Below, piece after piece: positions 44,557 to 53,463 of a DNA stretch of 64,000 nt. Origin of the DNA: an uncultured Latescibacterota bacterium (GTDB lineage: Bacteria > Latescibacterota > UBA2968); assembly GCA_951812755.1 (NCBI GenBank), contig OX638329.1, positions 6,377,107 through 6,441,106 on the forward strand. The letters are read 5' to 3'. How positions within the stretch are numbered: the first letter of the stretch is position 1; every line of letters begins with the position of its first letter. The translations under genes and the position numbers were made by a program. The notes under the pieces were generated by a model. It made no database searches. It had not been told where the DNA came from and saw nothing but the letters and a program-made list of their open reading frames with translations.

Positions 44557-46899
44557 ATGTTCAACACGCAATTTAACTGGCGGCTGGGCCTTTTGCTGTT
44601 GCTGATTGGCGTGCAGTCCGTCCCCGCCGCAGAGGTGGTTTACGGCACGGCGCGGCACACGACTCGAGCGCAGGTTTGGACTTCGTTTACCAGTGCCGGC
44701 ACGCAGGGGATGCACTACGATGTTTCGGCGACCCGAATTATGATGCGCATGAACTACCCGGGTGGCGTCAATGCCATGCAGATCGGAATGACACCGCCGG
44801 AATTTATCGACTACTGGGGCGAGAAGTCTTGGCCCGTGTATTCTCAGAAAACAGAGTCTCACTCAAATTCCGCGGGTGAAGGGGTGCTTGTTCTCACCAA
44901 TGTGGATGGCGAGAAGTGGGTATCTGCTACGGGGCCGCGCAAGCCGACCGAAGATGTGCTCCCTTTGATTTACGATATTAAAAATATGCCAGAGGTAGAT
45001 TGGGGTCTCGAATCGAGAGTACCCACACGGGGCGTCAGGGTTGGCGATCTCATGGTAAATTATTACAAGGGTGCGCCGGCGTTGACGGGAGATCCGGTGA
45101 GTACATCGCCTTATGAAATCCACAACTACGGGTATGGGGTCTATCCCCCTGTGCAGAATGCGCCCGAAGAGGTGATCATCTCGCAGTGGACGACCAGGCA
45201 CGATCTCGTGGTGACCCGAAAGGCATATACCTGGAGCCATCAGGACTTCGACGATTTCTTTATTCTGGAGTTGGAATTTGAAAATAGGGGAAGCAAACAG
45301 CTCAACGATACGTACTTCGGGTTTTTGAACGCTTTCTATGTCAGCAATGCTGGCACGGCTTACCGCTGGGGGCACGAAGGGGGAAAGATTACTTATGCCC
45401 GCGCGGGTGGCCGCGACGACTGGTATCGCTCCAGTCTGGCGTCTAATTTCCAGCCCAATTCCCTGAGTGGTTTGACCGCCAATGATTTTGCCGGGAAATT
45501 CATCAATTACCAGTGGGATGGCAATGCAGTGGAAAGTAATGAAGAGGATACGGGGGATCCCTTTTTCAAAGACCTCGAATCGGTGGGGTCGGCACGGGGA
45601 TTCCCGGGAAGTTCTGTTCGACCAGAAGGCATGCCGATCTCCCCGCAGTATATGGGGGTGGCACCGCTGGCATTTCGAAATTCTGGCGCGAGCCACACAT
45701 TCAATGCCGCAGATCGGGCAGCGGGCTATGTGGATCCGGAAGGCGAAACGCCCATTCTGGCACACTGGTGGGAAGCTACTGCTCGAAAGAAGATCCAGGA
45801 TCCTCTGCGCGGTGTGTTGAGCCCTGCAGAGATCTACGATGCGTTTACTTCTCCGTCACACGACAATCCGCCGGAAGTGGGCGTGGGTTGGAATGATCAG
45901 GTCTATGGTCCGTACAATCTCGCACCTGGGGACAAGGCCAAAATTGTGCTGGTATATGTGCTGGGTACTGCCGCAGATTTTGACACCCATCCGAGTACGG
46001 GGTACTCCAGAGATATGATCACATGGGGGTGGAATTTTGGCGTTGTAGATGATAATACCCGCAAATCGACACTGGCACAGGGTGAGAGGGCGATGTTGCA
46101 AAATTTGTCGCACGCGCAGTTCGCCTACGAAAATGCGTATGACATCCCCGATTCGCCGCCCGATGTCGAATTCAATATTCGAGGCGATGAAACCGCGCAG
46201 ATGGAGGTGTCGTGGACGAATGCTGCAGAAACTGCTGTTCATCCCGATTTCGGCGTGCCCAATGTCGCGAGCTATCGGATTTATCGCTCTACCTGGCAGG
46301 AATACGGTCCCTGGGAACTCGTGGGTGAGGTTCCGGCGACGGGTGCAAACACCTATTCGTGGTCCGATGATAATTCTCTGGCGGGCTTTCTCTATATCTA
46401 CAATGTTCGCGCTGTGAGCAAGCCGCAGCAGAGCTGGAGCAAAGGGACTAAAACCCTTGCCGATTTGCCTCCGGTGGTTCGAGAACACGTGCTCAATGGG
46501 ATAGAAGGCGGATGGTCGGCGCCAGAACAGCGGATGATTGCTCCGAGGAGTCCGACAATGGCTTCTTCCGTTGCCGCCGACAATTTGGAGCAACAGATAC
46601 TGGTTGTCCCAAATCCATTTAGTTTGGCGGAGTCGCTACAGAATTATCAAAATACCAAAAAGCTGCGGTTTGTAGGCGTGCCCAGAAAATGCACCATTTC
46701 GATCTTTTCGATATCGGGGGATCGGGTGGGTGAGATTGAGCACGACGATCCAAATTCCGGCGAGGCGATCTGGGAGTTGAGAGACCGTTTCATAACCGGC
46801 GAGGTCACATCGGGCGTCTATATTTTCACTGTAGAGTCCCAAGTTCAAGGGTCCGGCTTTGGCAAGGTTCAGCGCGGGCTTTTTGTGATCCACCGGTAA
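44557..46899 (+). CDS. Secreted protein with FnIII-like and sorting-like domain (cassette B gene 3)
   Basis: A 780-residue paralog of the protein at 17344. It has a signal peptide (LLLLLIGVQSVPAAE), a large region with shared blocks such as EGVLVLTNVDGEKWVSATGP and AYTWSHQDFDDFFILELEFE, an FnIII-like module (about 533-620) and a C-terminal domain starting VVPNPF (about 680-780; ISIFSISGDRV, SGVYIFTV). The conserved first two-thirds has no family I recognise. The conserved gene order suggests that the receptor, this protein and the PorV-like partner function together. Confidence 0.75.
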   Translation: MFNTQFNWRLGLLLLLIGVQSVPAAEVVYGTARHTTRAQVWTSFTSAGTQGMHYDVSATRIMMRMNYPGGVNAMQIGMTPPEFIDYWGEKSWPVYSQKTESHSNSAGEGVLVLTNVDGEKWVSATGPRKPTEDVLPLIYDIKNMPEVDWGLESRVPTRGVRVGDLMVNYYKGAPALTGDPVSTSPYEIHNYGYGVYPPVQNAPEEVIISQWTTRHDLVVTRKAYTWSHQDFDDFFILELEFENRGSKQLNDTYFGFLNAFYVSNAGTAYRWGHEGGKITYARAGGRDDWYRSSLASNFQPNSLSGLTANDFAGKFINYQWDGNAVESNEEDTGDPFFKDLESVGSARGFPGSSVRPEGMPISPQYMGVAPLAFRNSGASHTFNAADRAAGYVDPEGETPILAHWWEATARKKIQDPLRGVLSPAEIYDAFTSPSHDNPPEVGVGWNDQVYGPYNLAPGDKAKIVLVYVLGTAADFDTHPSTGYSRDMITWGWNFGVVDDNTRKSTLAQGERAMLQNLSHAQFAYENAYDIPDSPPDVEFNIRGDETAQMEVSWTNAAETAVHPDFGVPNVASYRIYRSTWQEYGPWELVGEVPATGANTYSWSDDNSLAGFLYIYNVRAVSKPQQSWSKGTKTLADLPPVVREHVLNGIEGGWSAPEQRMIAPRSPTMASSVAADNLEQQILVVPNPFSLAESLQNYQNTKKLRFVGVPRKCTISIFSISGDRVGEIEHDDPNSGEAIWELRDRFITGEVTSGVYIFTVESQVQGSGFGKVQRGLFVIHR

Positions 46900-46940
46900 G
46901 TGTTCGGCCATTCATTCACACTCTTTGAAAAGGATAGATA

Positions 46941-47921
46941 ATGATGAAACGGTTCACAGGCTGTGTAGTGCTCGTTTTCGGCATCCTCGGCTTTACATTG
47001 CCGGGGCATGCCCAGGTGAGGCCGACAGATACCCTTGAAAGTACAGAGAATTACGAGAAGCAGGGACCTTCCACGTTTACATTTTTGAAGGTGACGCCCA
47101 CGGCACGCGCCGCATCTATGGGAGATGCTTATACCTCTGTTGCCGAGGGTATTGAAGCGATCTATTGGAATGCGGCGGGGATTGCGAAGGTTCCCCGACT
47201 GGGATATTCTTTCGGGTATATTCAGTGGTTGGCAGATACCAAATTCTATTCCGGTGCTGTTGCCGCCAATGTCAGATGGAGTACTGTGGTCGGGGTTTCG
47301 GTGGTGACTTTTCAAACGCCCGAAATTATCGAGACGACGACTTTGCAACCCACGGGTACGGGCAATATGGTGAATACGGGCGATACTGCGATCGGGTTGT
47401 CGGTTGCGCGGCAGATGACCAACAAGCTCTCTGCTGGTCTGACCCTTCGCTATATTCAATCCACTCTTGGCGCAGAGAAATTACAGGCGTTGAGTCTGAG
47501 TGTGGGCACGCTTTTGCACACCGGGTTCAAGAGTTTTCGCATTGGGATGAGTATGAAGAATCTGGGCGGCGAACAACAGATTGTTACGGAGAAATCCTCT
47601 ATGCCGACCGTGTTTCACGTTGGCGGCTCGATGGAGGTACTGGGTGAGTTGGGCGATCCCTATTCTTTGACCGGGTCACTCGAAGGCGCTTATTTCACCG
47701 ACCGATGGCAGCGTTATAATCTGGGTGCAGAGCTTTGGGTTATGAACGCGATTGCCCTGCGTGCCGGGTACAAGTTCCGATATGACGAAGAATCCTGGAG
47801 TGTTGGCGCGGGCTTGAAGGGTACATTTTCAGGCCGAACTATCCATGTAGATGTTTCGTATTCAGACTTCGGGCCTTTGCTGAATACGCCTCTTCGGTTA
47901 AGTCTGTCCGGGACGTTTTGA
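46941..47921 (+). CDS. PorV/PorQ-like outer-membrane protein (cassette B gene 4)
   Basis: A 326-residue paralog of the protein at 19733, with a signal peptide (CVVLVFGILGFTLPGHAQ) and the core FLKVTPTARAASMGDAYTSV followed by AIYWNAAG. It is predicted to be a barrel in the outer membrane that receives or anchors the sorted protein encoded just upstream. AAAAGGA lies upstream of the double ATG. Confidence 0.85.
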   Translation: MMKRFTGCVVLVFGILGFTLPGHAQVRPTDTLESTENYEKQGPSTFTFLKVTPTARAASMGDAYTSVAEGIEAIYWNAAGIAKVPRLGYSFGYIQWLADTKFYSGAVAANVRWSTVVGVSVVTFQTPEIIETTTLQPTGTGNMVNTGDTAIGLSVARQMTNKLSAGLTLRYIQSTLGAEKLQALSLSVGTLLHTGFKSFRIGMSMKNLGGEQQIVTEKSSMPTVFHVGGSMEVLGELGDPYSLTGSLEGAYFTDRWQRYNLGAELWVMNAIALRAGYKFRYDEESWSVGAGLKGTFSGRTIHVDVSYSDFGPLLNTPLRLSLSGTF

Positions 47922-47953
47922 GAAAGAGGAGGAGAACCCTACCCTGGGACATT

Positions 47954-47994
47954 AGGCCATCAACCGTTATGCATGCGGCTGATGGCCTGTTTTT
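47954..47994 (+). terminator. Intrinsic terminator of cassette B
   Basis: AGGCCATCA (47954-47962) pairs with TGATGGCCT (47980-47988), with a GC-rich inner loop, followed by GTTTTT. It lies about 30 bases after the PorV-like stop and touches the stop of the convergent gene at 47993, so it may serve both strands. Confidence 0.8.
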
Positions 47995-49594
47995 ATCGGG
48001 GTTCGACGAATACTTCTACTTCGTCGATTACAATTATGGAGGACGCGGCTTCGGGGTCGCTTTTGGTGAGTGTGACGGATAAGCGGTTATCGCCGTATTC
48101 GAGGAGCGGGTCCGAGAGCACAAACCAGCGCGTGGAAAAGACGGGTTTTTCCGCGAGTGCGCGAAATTCGATCCGTCCACCCTGAGCAGTACAGGGTATG
48201 TTTCTGCCGTGTTGTTCCCGTGTCGAATCTACGGTTGTGATGCGGTCAGAGGATGCGGTGCGACCGATGACTTCGTCGGGGATGGCATGGCCGTTGAGAC
48301 GCACGTCTAATTCATCGCCCCCGGTCAGGCCAAATCCCCGAAATAGGAGTGTCGCGCAATGCGCTTGCTGCAGGTTTTCAAAAAGTTGAAAGCGAAATTC
48401 ACCCGTGGGGCGCTGTTCGCCACGCGGTAGTCGAAGTTGCTGCGCTTTGATCACTTCTGTGCTGCACATGCCATCGGTCCCAAAACCGCTAAATCCGTCC
48501 CAGGTGGGATCGAAGATGTAGTGCCGTTCGCCGCGTGCGACGCGTTCGGGGTCGCGGAGCTGGTGGAAGACCTGCATGCCCTGAGGATAAAAAGGCGGTT
48601 GCCACACGGAAGGCACAAAATGGTTGTAGATCGATATGCCATCTGCACCGGCGCCGTACATGGTGTGCGCGAGTGCGCGGCAGGTGGCGTGGCTTAAGGG
48701 GATTCGTCCGAGGCGATAGCGCGCGCGGTAGCTGTTCCACGGAAGCAAGCCGGGATAGAGCAGGCACTCTGTTTCCCGGGTTAGTGCCGACCATTCCGAA
48801 TAGGGCAAATTGTGGTCGGCATACATCGTATCTTGCGGGCTGATGTAGTCGAGCAATCCATTCTGTATCCAATTGCAAATATCCAGGCCCTGACGTTCAC
48901 ATTCTGCTGGCGTTGCGTAAATGCGCGCGCCCAACATGAGTTTTTTGCCGATTTCTTTGCCGCGTTCATTCAGTCGCGTGCGGATATTTTGTATTAGATC
49001 TGTCATGAAGTGTGCGCGCTCGGCAGCGTGGTGCGGTGGAAAATAAGCCGTGTCCCGAAAACACAGTTCCACACCGTCAATGTCAAAACCACAGGCGGCT
49101 TCTTCTACAACGCCATAAGTGAATTCTCGAACTTCCCGATGGGTGAAATCGAGTGCTTCTGGTTCCCGGTAGTTCTGCGCCGGGCGCGGGTCGTGCAATC
49201 GCAGATGCGGATTGGATTCAATATATTCGGCGATGCCGACGCCCTGTTTGCGGTTGTGTGCGGCATGGCCATCATTTATGCGGAAGCCAGCGATAAATTG
49301 CATGCCGCGCCGGTGCGATTGGTCGATGAGGATGTCCAGTGGCTGCGTGCCCGCTTCGATTAACGGCCTGAACCGCTGGTGCTGAGGGCGCTGGTCGTAT
49401 TCATAGTGTTCGGATTGCCAGTAGGCCGTCCATCCTTGAGAGAATATCTCCTGATTGAACATATCTATCCCGCTGTCCGCGACCATATCCACCCATTTGC
49501 ACAGGTCCCCTTCTCTTACTGGATCGGGCAATACCGTGCGTGCGATCGTGGATGGGTCGCTCACATAGAGGATCCGATGGGCTTTTTCTGTCAT
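47993..49594 (-). CDS. Glycosyl-hydrolase-like TIM-barrel protein
   Basis: A 533-residue protein with no signal peptide. The first two-thirds follow the plan of hypothetical glycosyl hydrolases (GHL10/DUF4015-like TIM barrel): VDMVADSGIDMFNQEIFSQG, GMQFIAGFRINDGH, EAACGFDIDGVELCFRD and LLDYISPQDTMYADHN. The last third (about 390-533) is a beta-rich module with LNGHAIPDEV. Acidic residues in VELCFRD and PQDTMYAD are candidate catalytic groups. It is convergent with cassette B. Substrate unknown. Confidence 0.65.
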   Translation of the reverse strand: MTEKAHRILYVSDPSTIARTVLPDPVREGDLCKWVDMVADSGIDMFNQEIFSQGWTAYWQSEHYEYDQRPQHQRFRPLIEAGTQPLDILIDQSHRRGMQFIAGFRINDGHAAHNRKQGVGIAEYIESNPHLRLHDPRPAQNYREPEALDFTHREVREFTYGVVEEAACGFDIDGVELCFRDTAYFPPHHAAERAHFMTDLIQNIRTRLNERGKEIGKKLMLGARIYATPAECERQGLDICNWIQNGLLDYISPQDTMYADHNLPYSEWSALTRETECLLYPGLLPWNSYRARYRLGRIPLSHATCRALAHTMYGAGADGISIYNHFVPSVWQPPFYPQGMQVFHQLRDPERVARGERHYIFDPTWDGFSGFGTDGMCSTEVIKAQQLRLPRGEQRPTGEFRFQLFENLQQAHCATLLFRGFGLTGGDELDVRLNGHAIPDEVIGRTASSDRITTVDSTREQHGRNIPCTAQGGRIEFRALAEKPVFSTRWFVLSDPLLEYGDNRLSVTLTKSDPEAASSIIVIDEVEVFVEPR

Positions 49595-49880
49595 ATTCCC
49601 TCGCGATGCCGAGAATTACTCGCACAGCTGTGCCGAGACCTCCACAATGGTTTCTTGTCGTTTGTAAACACAGCGTTAAAATTGCGTATCATTGCCAGGT
49701 AGCGGGCAAGATAGCTTTTCGGCACCGGTCCCGCAAGCAATTCGGGATCTCCTCCCACACACTCACTATTTTGAAACCTTTAGATATATGGCGTGTATCT
49801 AAGATGTAACAGGGGATGGGGCGAGAAATATATTCGAGATTATGAAACTTTGTAAATGTTAAATGCGTTTAAGAGAGGTA
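49595..49880. other. Divergent spacer between hydrolase-like and sigma-factor genes
   Basis: I see no gene and no repeat of the families found elsewhere in the window. It becomes AT-rich towards 49830-49890, where the sigma-factor promoter is likely. Confidence 0.4.
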
Positions 49881-49886
49881 TATAAT
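49881..49886 (+). promoter_or_regulatory. -10 box of the sigma-factor gene
   Basis: A perfect TATAAT lies in an AT-rich stretch about 100 bases before ATG 49992. A matching -35 box is weak (GTTAAA at 17 bases), so the promoter may rely on an activator or another sigma factor. Confidence 0.4.
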
Positions 49887-49991
49887 AATTCATTAAACAA
49901 TGCTGGGAGGGGGTGACAATCAAAAGTGGAAACGCCAGGTGTCGCACCAAAATCTCGCACCGGATCGGGTAAAGAGGAATTAGGAGTTATA

Positions 49992-50855
49992 ATGGAAAAC
50001 ACGCAACAAGAAACGCAGTACGCACGCGAAGCTTCTGTTCAGAGCTATCTCAAGGAACTGCGCAAGTACCCCCCATTGAGCCGAGAAGAGGAACAAAAAG
50101 TCCTTCGCAAGGCCAAACGGGGAAATCAAGCGGCGATTGACAAGATTATTACGTCAAACTTGCGTTTTGTCGTCAGTGTTGCACTCGAGTATCAGGGTCG
50201 GGGTGTGCCCCTTGCCGATTTGATTGCCGAGGGCAATATGGGATTGATGGTGGCACTCAAGCGATTTGACGAAGAACGCGGGTTTAAGTTCATCAGCTAT
50301 GCTGTGTGGTGGATTCGACAGTGCATTCTCAATGCACTCAAGCGCACGTCTAATGTGGTTATGCCTGCAAATCGCCAGGAGGATATGGACCGGATGGCGC
50401 GTCGCTGGGGGCAGATGACCCAGGAATTGGGGCGCGTGCCCACGCTGGACGAAGTTGCCAGTGATATGAAGATCAGCAACAAACGCGCAGAGCGGGCATT
50501 GCGCTGTGTGCGTCCAGATCTGTCTTTGTCCGCGCCTATAGACACGGCGGGCGAGCAGCCGCTTATGAATTTACTCGAGGCCAATGAAGAGGATCCTGAT
50601 CAGCTCGTGATATATCGGGATCAGTCCGAGTTTATATTGCGGTCTCTCAATGATTCTCTGGATCCCCGGGAGCGAGATGTTATTCGCGGTTATTTTGGTC
50701 TCGACGGAAATGAGCGCCGGACGCTGAGTGACATTGGCCAGTCTCTGGGTGTTACCCGAGAACGCGTGCGCCAGATTCGCAACCGCGCGCTTGCCAAGTT
50801 GCAGCGATATTTTCGGAGAAATGTTCCGGGTGGAAAAGTGGAAGACCTGGTCTGA
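49992..50855 (+). CDS. Sigma-70 family RNA polymerase sigma factor
   Basis: A 287-residue RpoD-like sigma factor without the long N-terminal region of a primary sigma. Region 1.2 (VQSYLKELRKYPPLSREEEQ), region 2 (LIAEGNMGLMVALKRFDEER and FISYAVWWIRQCIL), region 3, and region 4 with the helix-turn-helix LSDIGQSLGVTRERVRQIRN are visible. It may be the main sigma of a lineage with short RpoD or a group 2 factor. TAGGAG precedes ATG 49992. A GTG at 49926 with GGAGGGGGTGA upstream would add 22 residues. Confidence 0.9.
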   Translation: MENTQQETQYAREASVQSYLKELRKYPPLSREEEQKVLRKAKRGNQAAIDKIITSNLRFVVSVALEYQGRGVPLADLIAEGNMGLMVALKRFDEERGFKFISYAVWWIRQCILNALKRTSNVVMPANRQEDMDRMARRWGQMTQELGRVPTLDEVASDMKISNKRAERALRCVRPDLSLSAPIDTAGEQPLMNLLEANEEDPDQLVIYRDQSEFILRSLNDSLDPRERDVIRGYFGLDGNERRTLSDIGQSLGVTRERVRQIRNRALAKLQRYFRRNVPGGKVEDLV

Positions 50856-50878
50856 TACCATCTTATTTTTGGCGTAGT

Positions 50879-50914
50879 AAAGGCGGTTCTGGTTTTTCCA
50901 GAGCCGCCTTTATT
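50879..50914 (+). terminator. Intrinsic terminator after the sigma-factor gene
   Basis: AAAGGCGGTTCTGG (50879-50892) pairs with CCAGAGCCGCCTTT (50898-50911) with one wobble pair, followed by ATT. It lies 23 bases after the stop. Confidence 0.8.
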
Positions 50915-51017
50915 GTGCAAGCTCCTTTCAGCGAAAAGGGTTGATTTATTAAAAAAGGGAGTGTAGATTCTATTTGCTTTTTGTATTCTTTTATCCGCCT
51001 CACTATTGGGCTTCACT

Positions 51018-51791
51018 ATGAGCCGATTATTAGCATTTCTCGGTGGGCAACTCGCCGCATTTTTCATCCAGGTTTTCCAGATGTTCTGCTATGGTGTCCA
51101 GTGCGTGACGGAAATGCGGCATCTCTACCTCTATCGACATCAGATTATCGAACAGTGTTATGCTGTTGGTGTTAGCTCTCTGCCTCTGGTTTGCCTGATT
51201 TCGGCTTTTAGCGGGATGGCGATCGCTATTCAGACGGCCTACCAGATGGAAGAATACGTGCCCGACTATATGGTTGGGGCGCTTATGGTCCGCTCTGTGA
51301 TACTCGTACTGTCGCCTATTTTGTTGGGTCTCGTGCTCGCCGGCAGGGTGGGTGCGGGCGTTGCGTCTGAACTCGGTACGATGAAAGTCTCAGAGCAAGT
51401 TGATGCGCTCGCGTCAATGGCTGTCGATCCAGTGGGATATCTCATGTTGCCCCGAATGCTCGCTGGCGCCATTATGGTTCCAATTCTCGTGATTTATTCT
51501 TTTTTGGTCGCGATTCTCTGCGGGTTTGCTATGTCGATGATCAAGATGGCTATTACGCCCACAGAATTAGTCAAAGGTATGAAGCTCTATTTTGAGGTGT
51601 ATGATGTTTTTGTCGGGTTGGTCAAATCCGTTGTTTATGGTGGGTTGCTGACGTTTATGGGGTCTTACAAGGGGCTGTGCACTGCAGGCGGCGCACAGGG
51701 CGTTGGACGGGCTGCTACGGCTGCAGTTGTGATATCTTCTGCGCTCGTTCTCATTCTCGATTATTTTTTAACACACGCGTTGTTGTATTAA
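51018..51791 (+). CDS. mlaE: MlaE-family ABC lipid transporter permease
   Basis: A 257-residue inner-membrane permease of the MlaE/YrbE family. Landmarks are PLVCLISAFSGMAIAIQTAY, LVLSPILLGLVLAGRVGAGV and ASELGTMKVSEQVDALASM, the classic permease block followed by DPVGYLMLPRMLA. With the ATPase and MCE protein downstream it forms a phospholipid (or related lipid) transport system between inner and outer membranes. Start ATG 51018 has only a weak ribosome site; TTG 51006 is an alternative. Confidence 0.93.
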   Translation: MSRLLAFLGGQLAAFFIQVFQMFCYGVQCVTEMRHLYLYRHQIIEQCYAVGVSSLPLVCLISAFSGMAIAIQTAYQMEEYVPDYMVGALMVRSVILVLSPILLGLVLAGRVGAGVASELGTMKVSEQVDALASMAVDPVGYLMLPRMLAGAIMVPILVIYSFLVAILCGFAMSMIKMAITPTELVKGMKLYFEVYDVFVGLVKSVVYGGLLTFMGSYKGLCTAGGAQGVGRAATAAVVISSALVLILDYFLTHALLY

Positions 51792-51794
51792 ACT

Positions 51795-52538
51795 ATGGCA
51801 AATGAAACGGCTATTGAGTTTGTTGAGGTGTTTAAGTCTTTTGAAGCACAACCCGTGCTGAAAGGGCTTGACCTGTGGGTTCCCCAGTCTGAGATTACGA
51901 CTATTTTGGGACCGAGTGGATGCGGCAAAAGTGTGACCTTAAAGCATGTTATTGGGATTGAGCGGGCAGATATGGGAAAGGTCGTCGTTGCCGGTTATGA
52001 CATGGAGCGGATTCGCCATAGCGAGTTGATCGCGTTGCGCAAGCGCATCGGGGTTTTATTTCAGTCTTCCGCACTTTTTGATTCTATGACGGTGAAGGAA
52101 AATGTGGCTTTTGGGTTGCGTATGCACACCAGGATGACCGAAGAAGAAATTGCAGAGCGCGTGCATGTCTGCCTCGATGCTGTGCGGTTGGCGGGTACAG
52201 AGGCCAGGATGCCGGTTGAGTTGTCGGGGGGAATGAGAAAACGCGCGGCACTTGCGCGGGCTATTGCAATGGAACCCGATTTTATTCTTTACGATGAACC
52301 CACAACGGGTCTCGATCCAAATACATCCAGTGTTGTGGGGGACTATATACTTAAGTTGCAATCGGAACTCAATGTGACATCGGTGGTCGTCACCCACGAT
52401 ATGCCCCTTGCCCGGCGCGTTTCAGATCGGGTTGCCCTGCTCTATGAGGGCAAAGCGGTGGTTCAAGGTGCAATGGAAGATGTGGAGGCATCTGGCAATG
52501 AGATTTTTGAATTGTTTGTTCAGGGCAGGTTGGGATAG
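51795..52538 (+). CDS. mlaF: MlaF-family ABC transporter ATPase
   Basis: A 247-residue ABC ATPase with Walker A GPSGCGKSV, signature LSGGMRKRAALARA and Walker B FILYDEPTTGLDP. The LFQSSALFDSMTVKENV Q-loop region is typical of Mla/Mkl importers. It energises the MlaE permease. Three bases separate it from mlaE and three from the MCE gene, so the trio is a tight operon. Confidence 0.95.
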   Translation: MANETAIEFVEVFKSFEAQPVLKGLDLWVPQSEITTILGPSGCGKSVTLKHVIGIERADMGKVVVAGYDMERIRHSELIALRKRIGVLFQSSALFDSMTVKENVAFGLRMHTRMTEEEIAERVHVCLDAVRLAGTEARMPVELSGGMRKRAALARAIAMEPDFILYDEPTTGLDPNTSSVVGDYILKLQSELNVTSVVVTHDMPLARRVSDRVALLYEGKAVVQGAMEDVEASGNEIFELFVQGRLG

Positions 52539-52541
52539 CTT

Positions 52542-53453
52542 ATGAGAAATCGTCGGCAAGAAATTATTCTGGGCGCAGTTGTATTTTTTGCAGCCGTTAT
52601 TCTGGTGGTCGGCACGGTGTGGCTCTCAGAGCGCTATGCGGGTGCGGCTGGTGGATATCGCCTCCATGCCAGGTTCGACAGTGTGCCGGGGCTTCAAGTG
52701 GGCAATCCCGTGACGTTTCGCGGGGTGCGGGTGGGAAAGGTGCTGTCTATCACCCTTGAGGATGGGCTGCCTTATGTTGCACTCGGGTTTGCCGCAGTGA
52801 GAGATTTGCCCGTGGATTCGCGTTTTTTACTCAAATCCGATGGTCTGCTGGGTGGGCAGATGATCGAAATTCAGTTGGGAGAGTCGGAACAGCGTCTTCC
52901 AGATGGCGCTGTTGTGCAGGGGACTTCTGCTTCTGATCTCGATGCGATGGTGTCTGAAAGCAGGCTTATGATCGAAAAAATTCGCAATGCAGTAGATGGC
53001 GTAGCCAGTGATAACAATCTCATGCATCTGGAAAGTGTTCTTTCGCGTATTGATACGACCACGCACTATCTCAACCGATTATTGAATGACGATAATCTGG
53101 GGAAGATCGATAAGATGCTCGATAGTCTGGCGGTGGCGACGGGCGATGCGAGTGGCTTGATGCGGGATAATCGAGAAAATTTGAGTGTTGCTGTGACCAA
53201 TCTCAGTGTGGCTTTGGAACGCCTTGCGCGGATTTCGGCACAGATGGAGACGACTTCGGTTGCTATGCAGAATACATTTGTCAATCTCGATGATATTTCC
53301 AAAGGGATACGAGACGGACGCGGTACGGTCGGGCGTTTGGTTAAGGACGAATCGGTGTACGAGCATCTGGATCGCACATTGACGTCTGTGGATAGTCTTA
53401 TTGAAGATATCAAGCGGGATCCCAAACGCTATTTCCATATTAGTGTATTTTGA
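52542..53453 (+). CDS. mlaD: MlaD-like MCE-domain protein
   Basis: A 303-residue protein with one N-terminal membrane anchor (about 8-28), an MCE domain (about 38-115; FDSVPGLQVGNPVTFRGVRV) and a long helical C-terminal region (about 140-290) that could form a coiled-coil tube spanning the periplasm. It is longer than E. coli MlaD, in the range of single-MCE proteins such as LetB-related or plant-type ones. It binds lipid and passes it to or from MlaE. Confidence 0.92.
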   Translation: MRNRRQEIILGAVVFFAAVILVVGTVWLSERYAGAAGGYRLHARFDSVPGLQVGNPVTFRGVRVGKVLSITLEDGLPYVALGFAAVRDLPVDSRFLLKSDGLLGGQMIEIQLGESEQRLPDGAVVQGTSASDLDAMVSESRLMIEKIRNAVDGVASDNNLMHLESVLSRIDTTTHYLNRLLNDDNLGKIDKMLDSLAVATGDASGLMRDNRENLSVAVTNLSVALERLARISAQMETTSVAMQNTFVNLDDISKGIRDGRGTVGRLVKDESVYEHLDRTLTSVDSLIEDIKRDPKRYFHISVF

Positions 53454-53463
53454 GGAGTTCACT

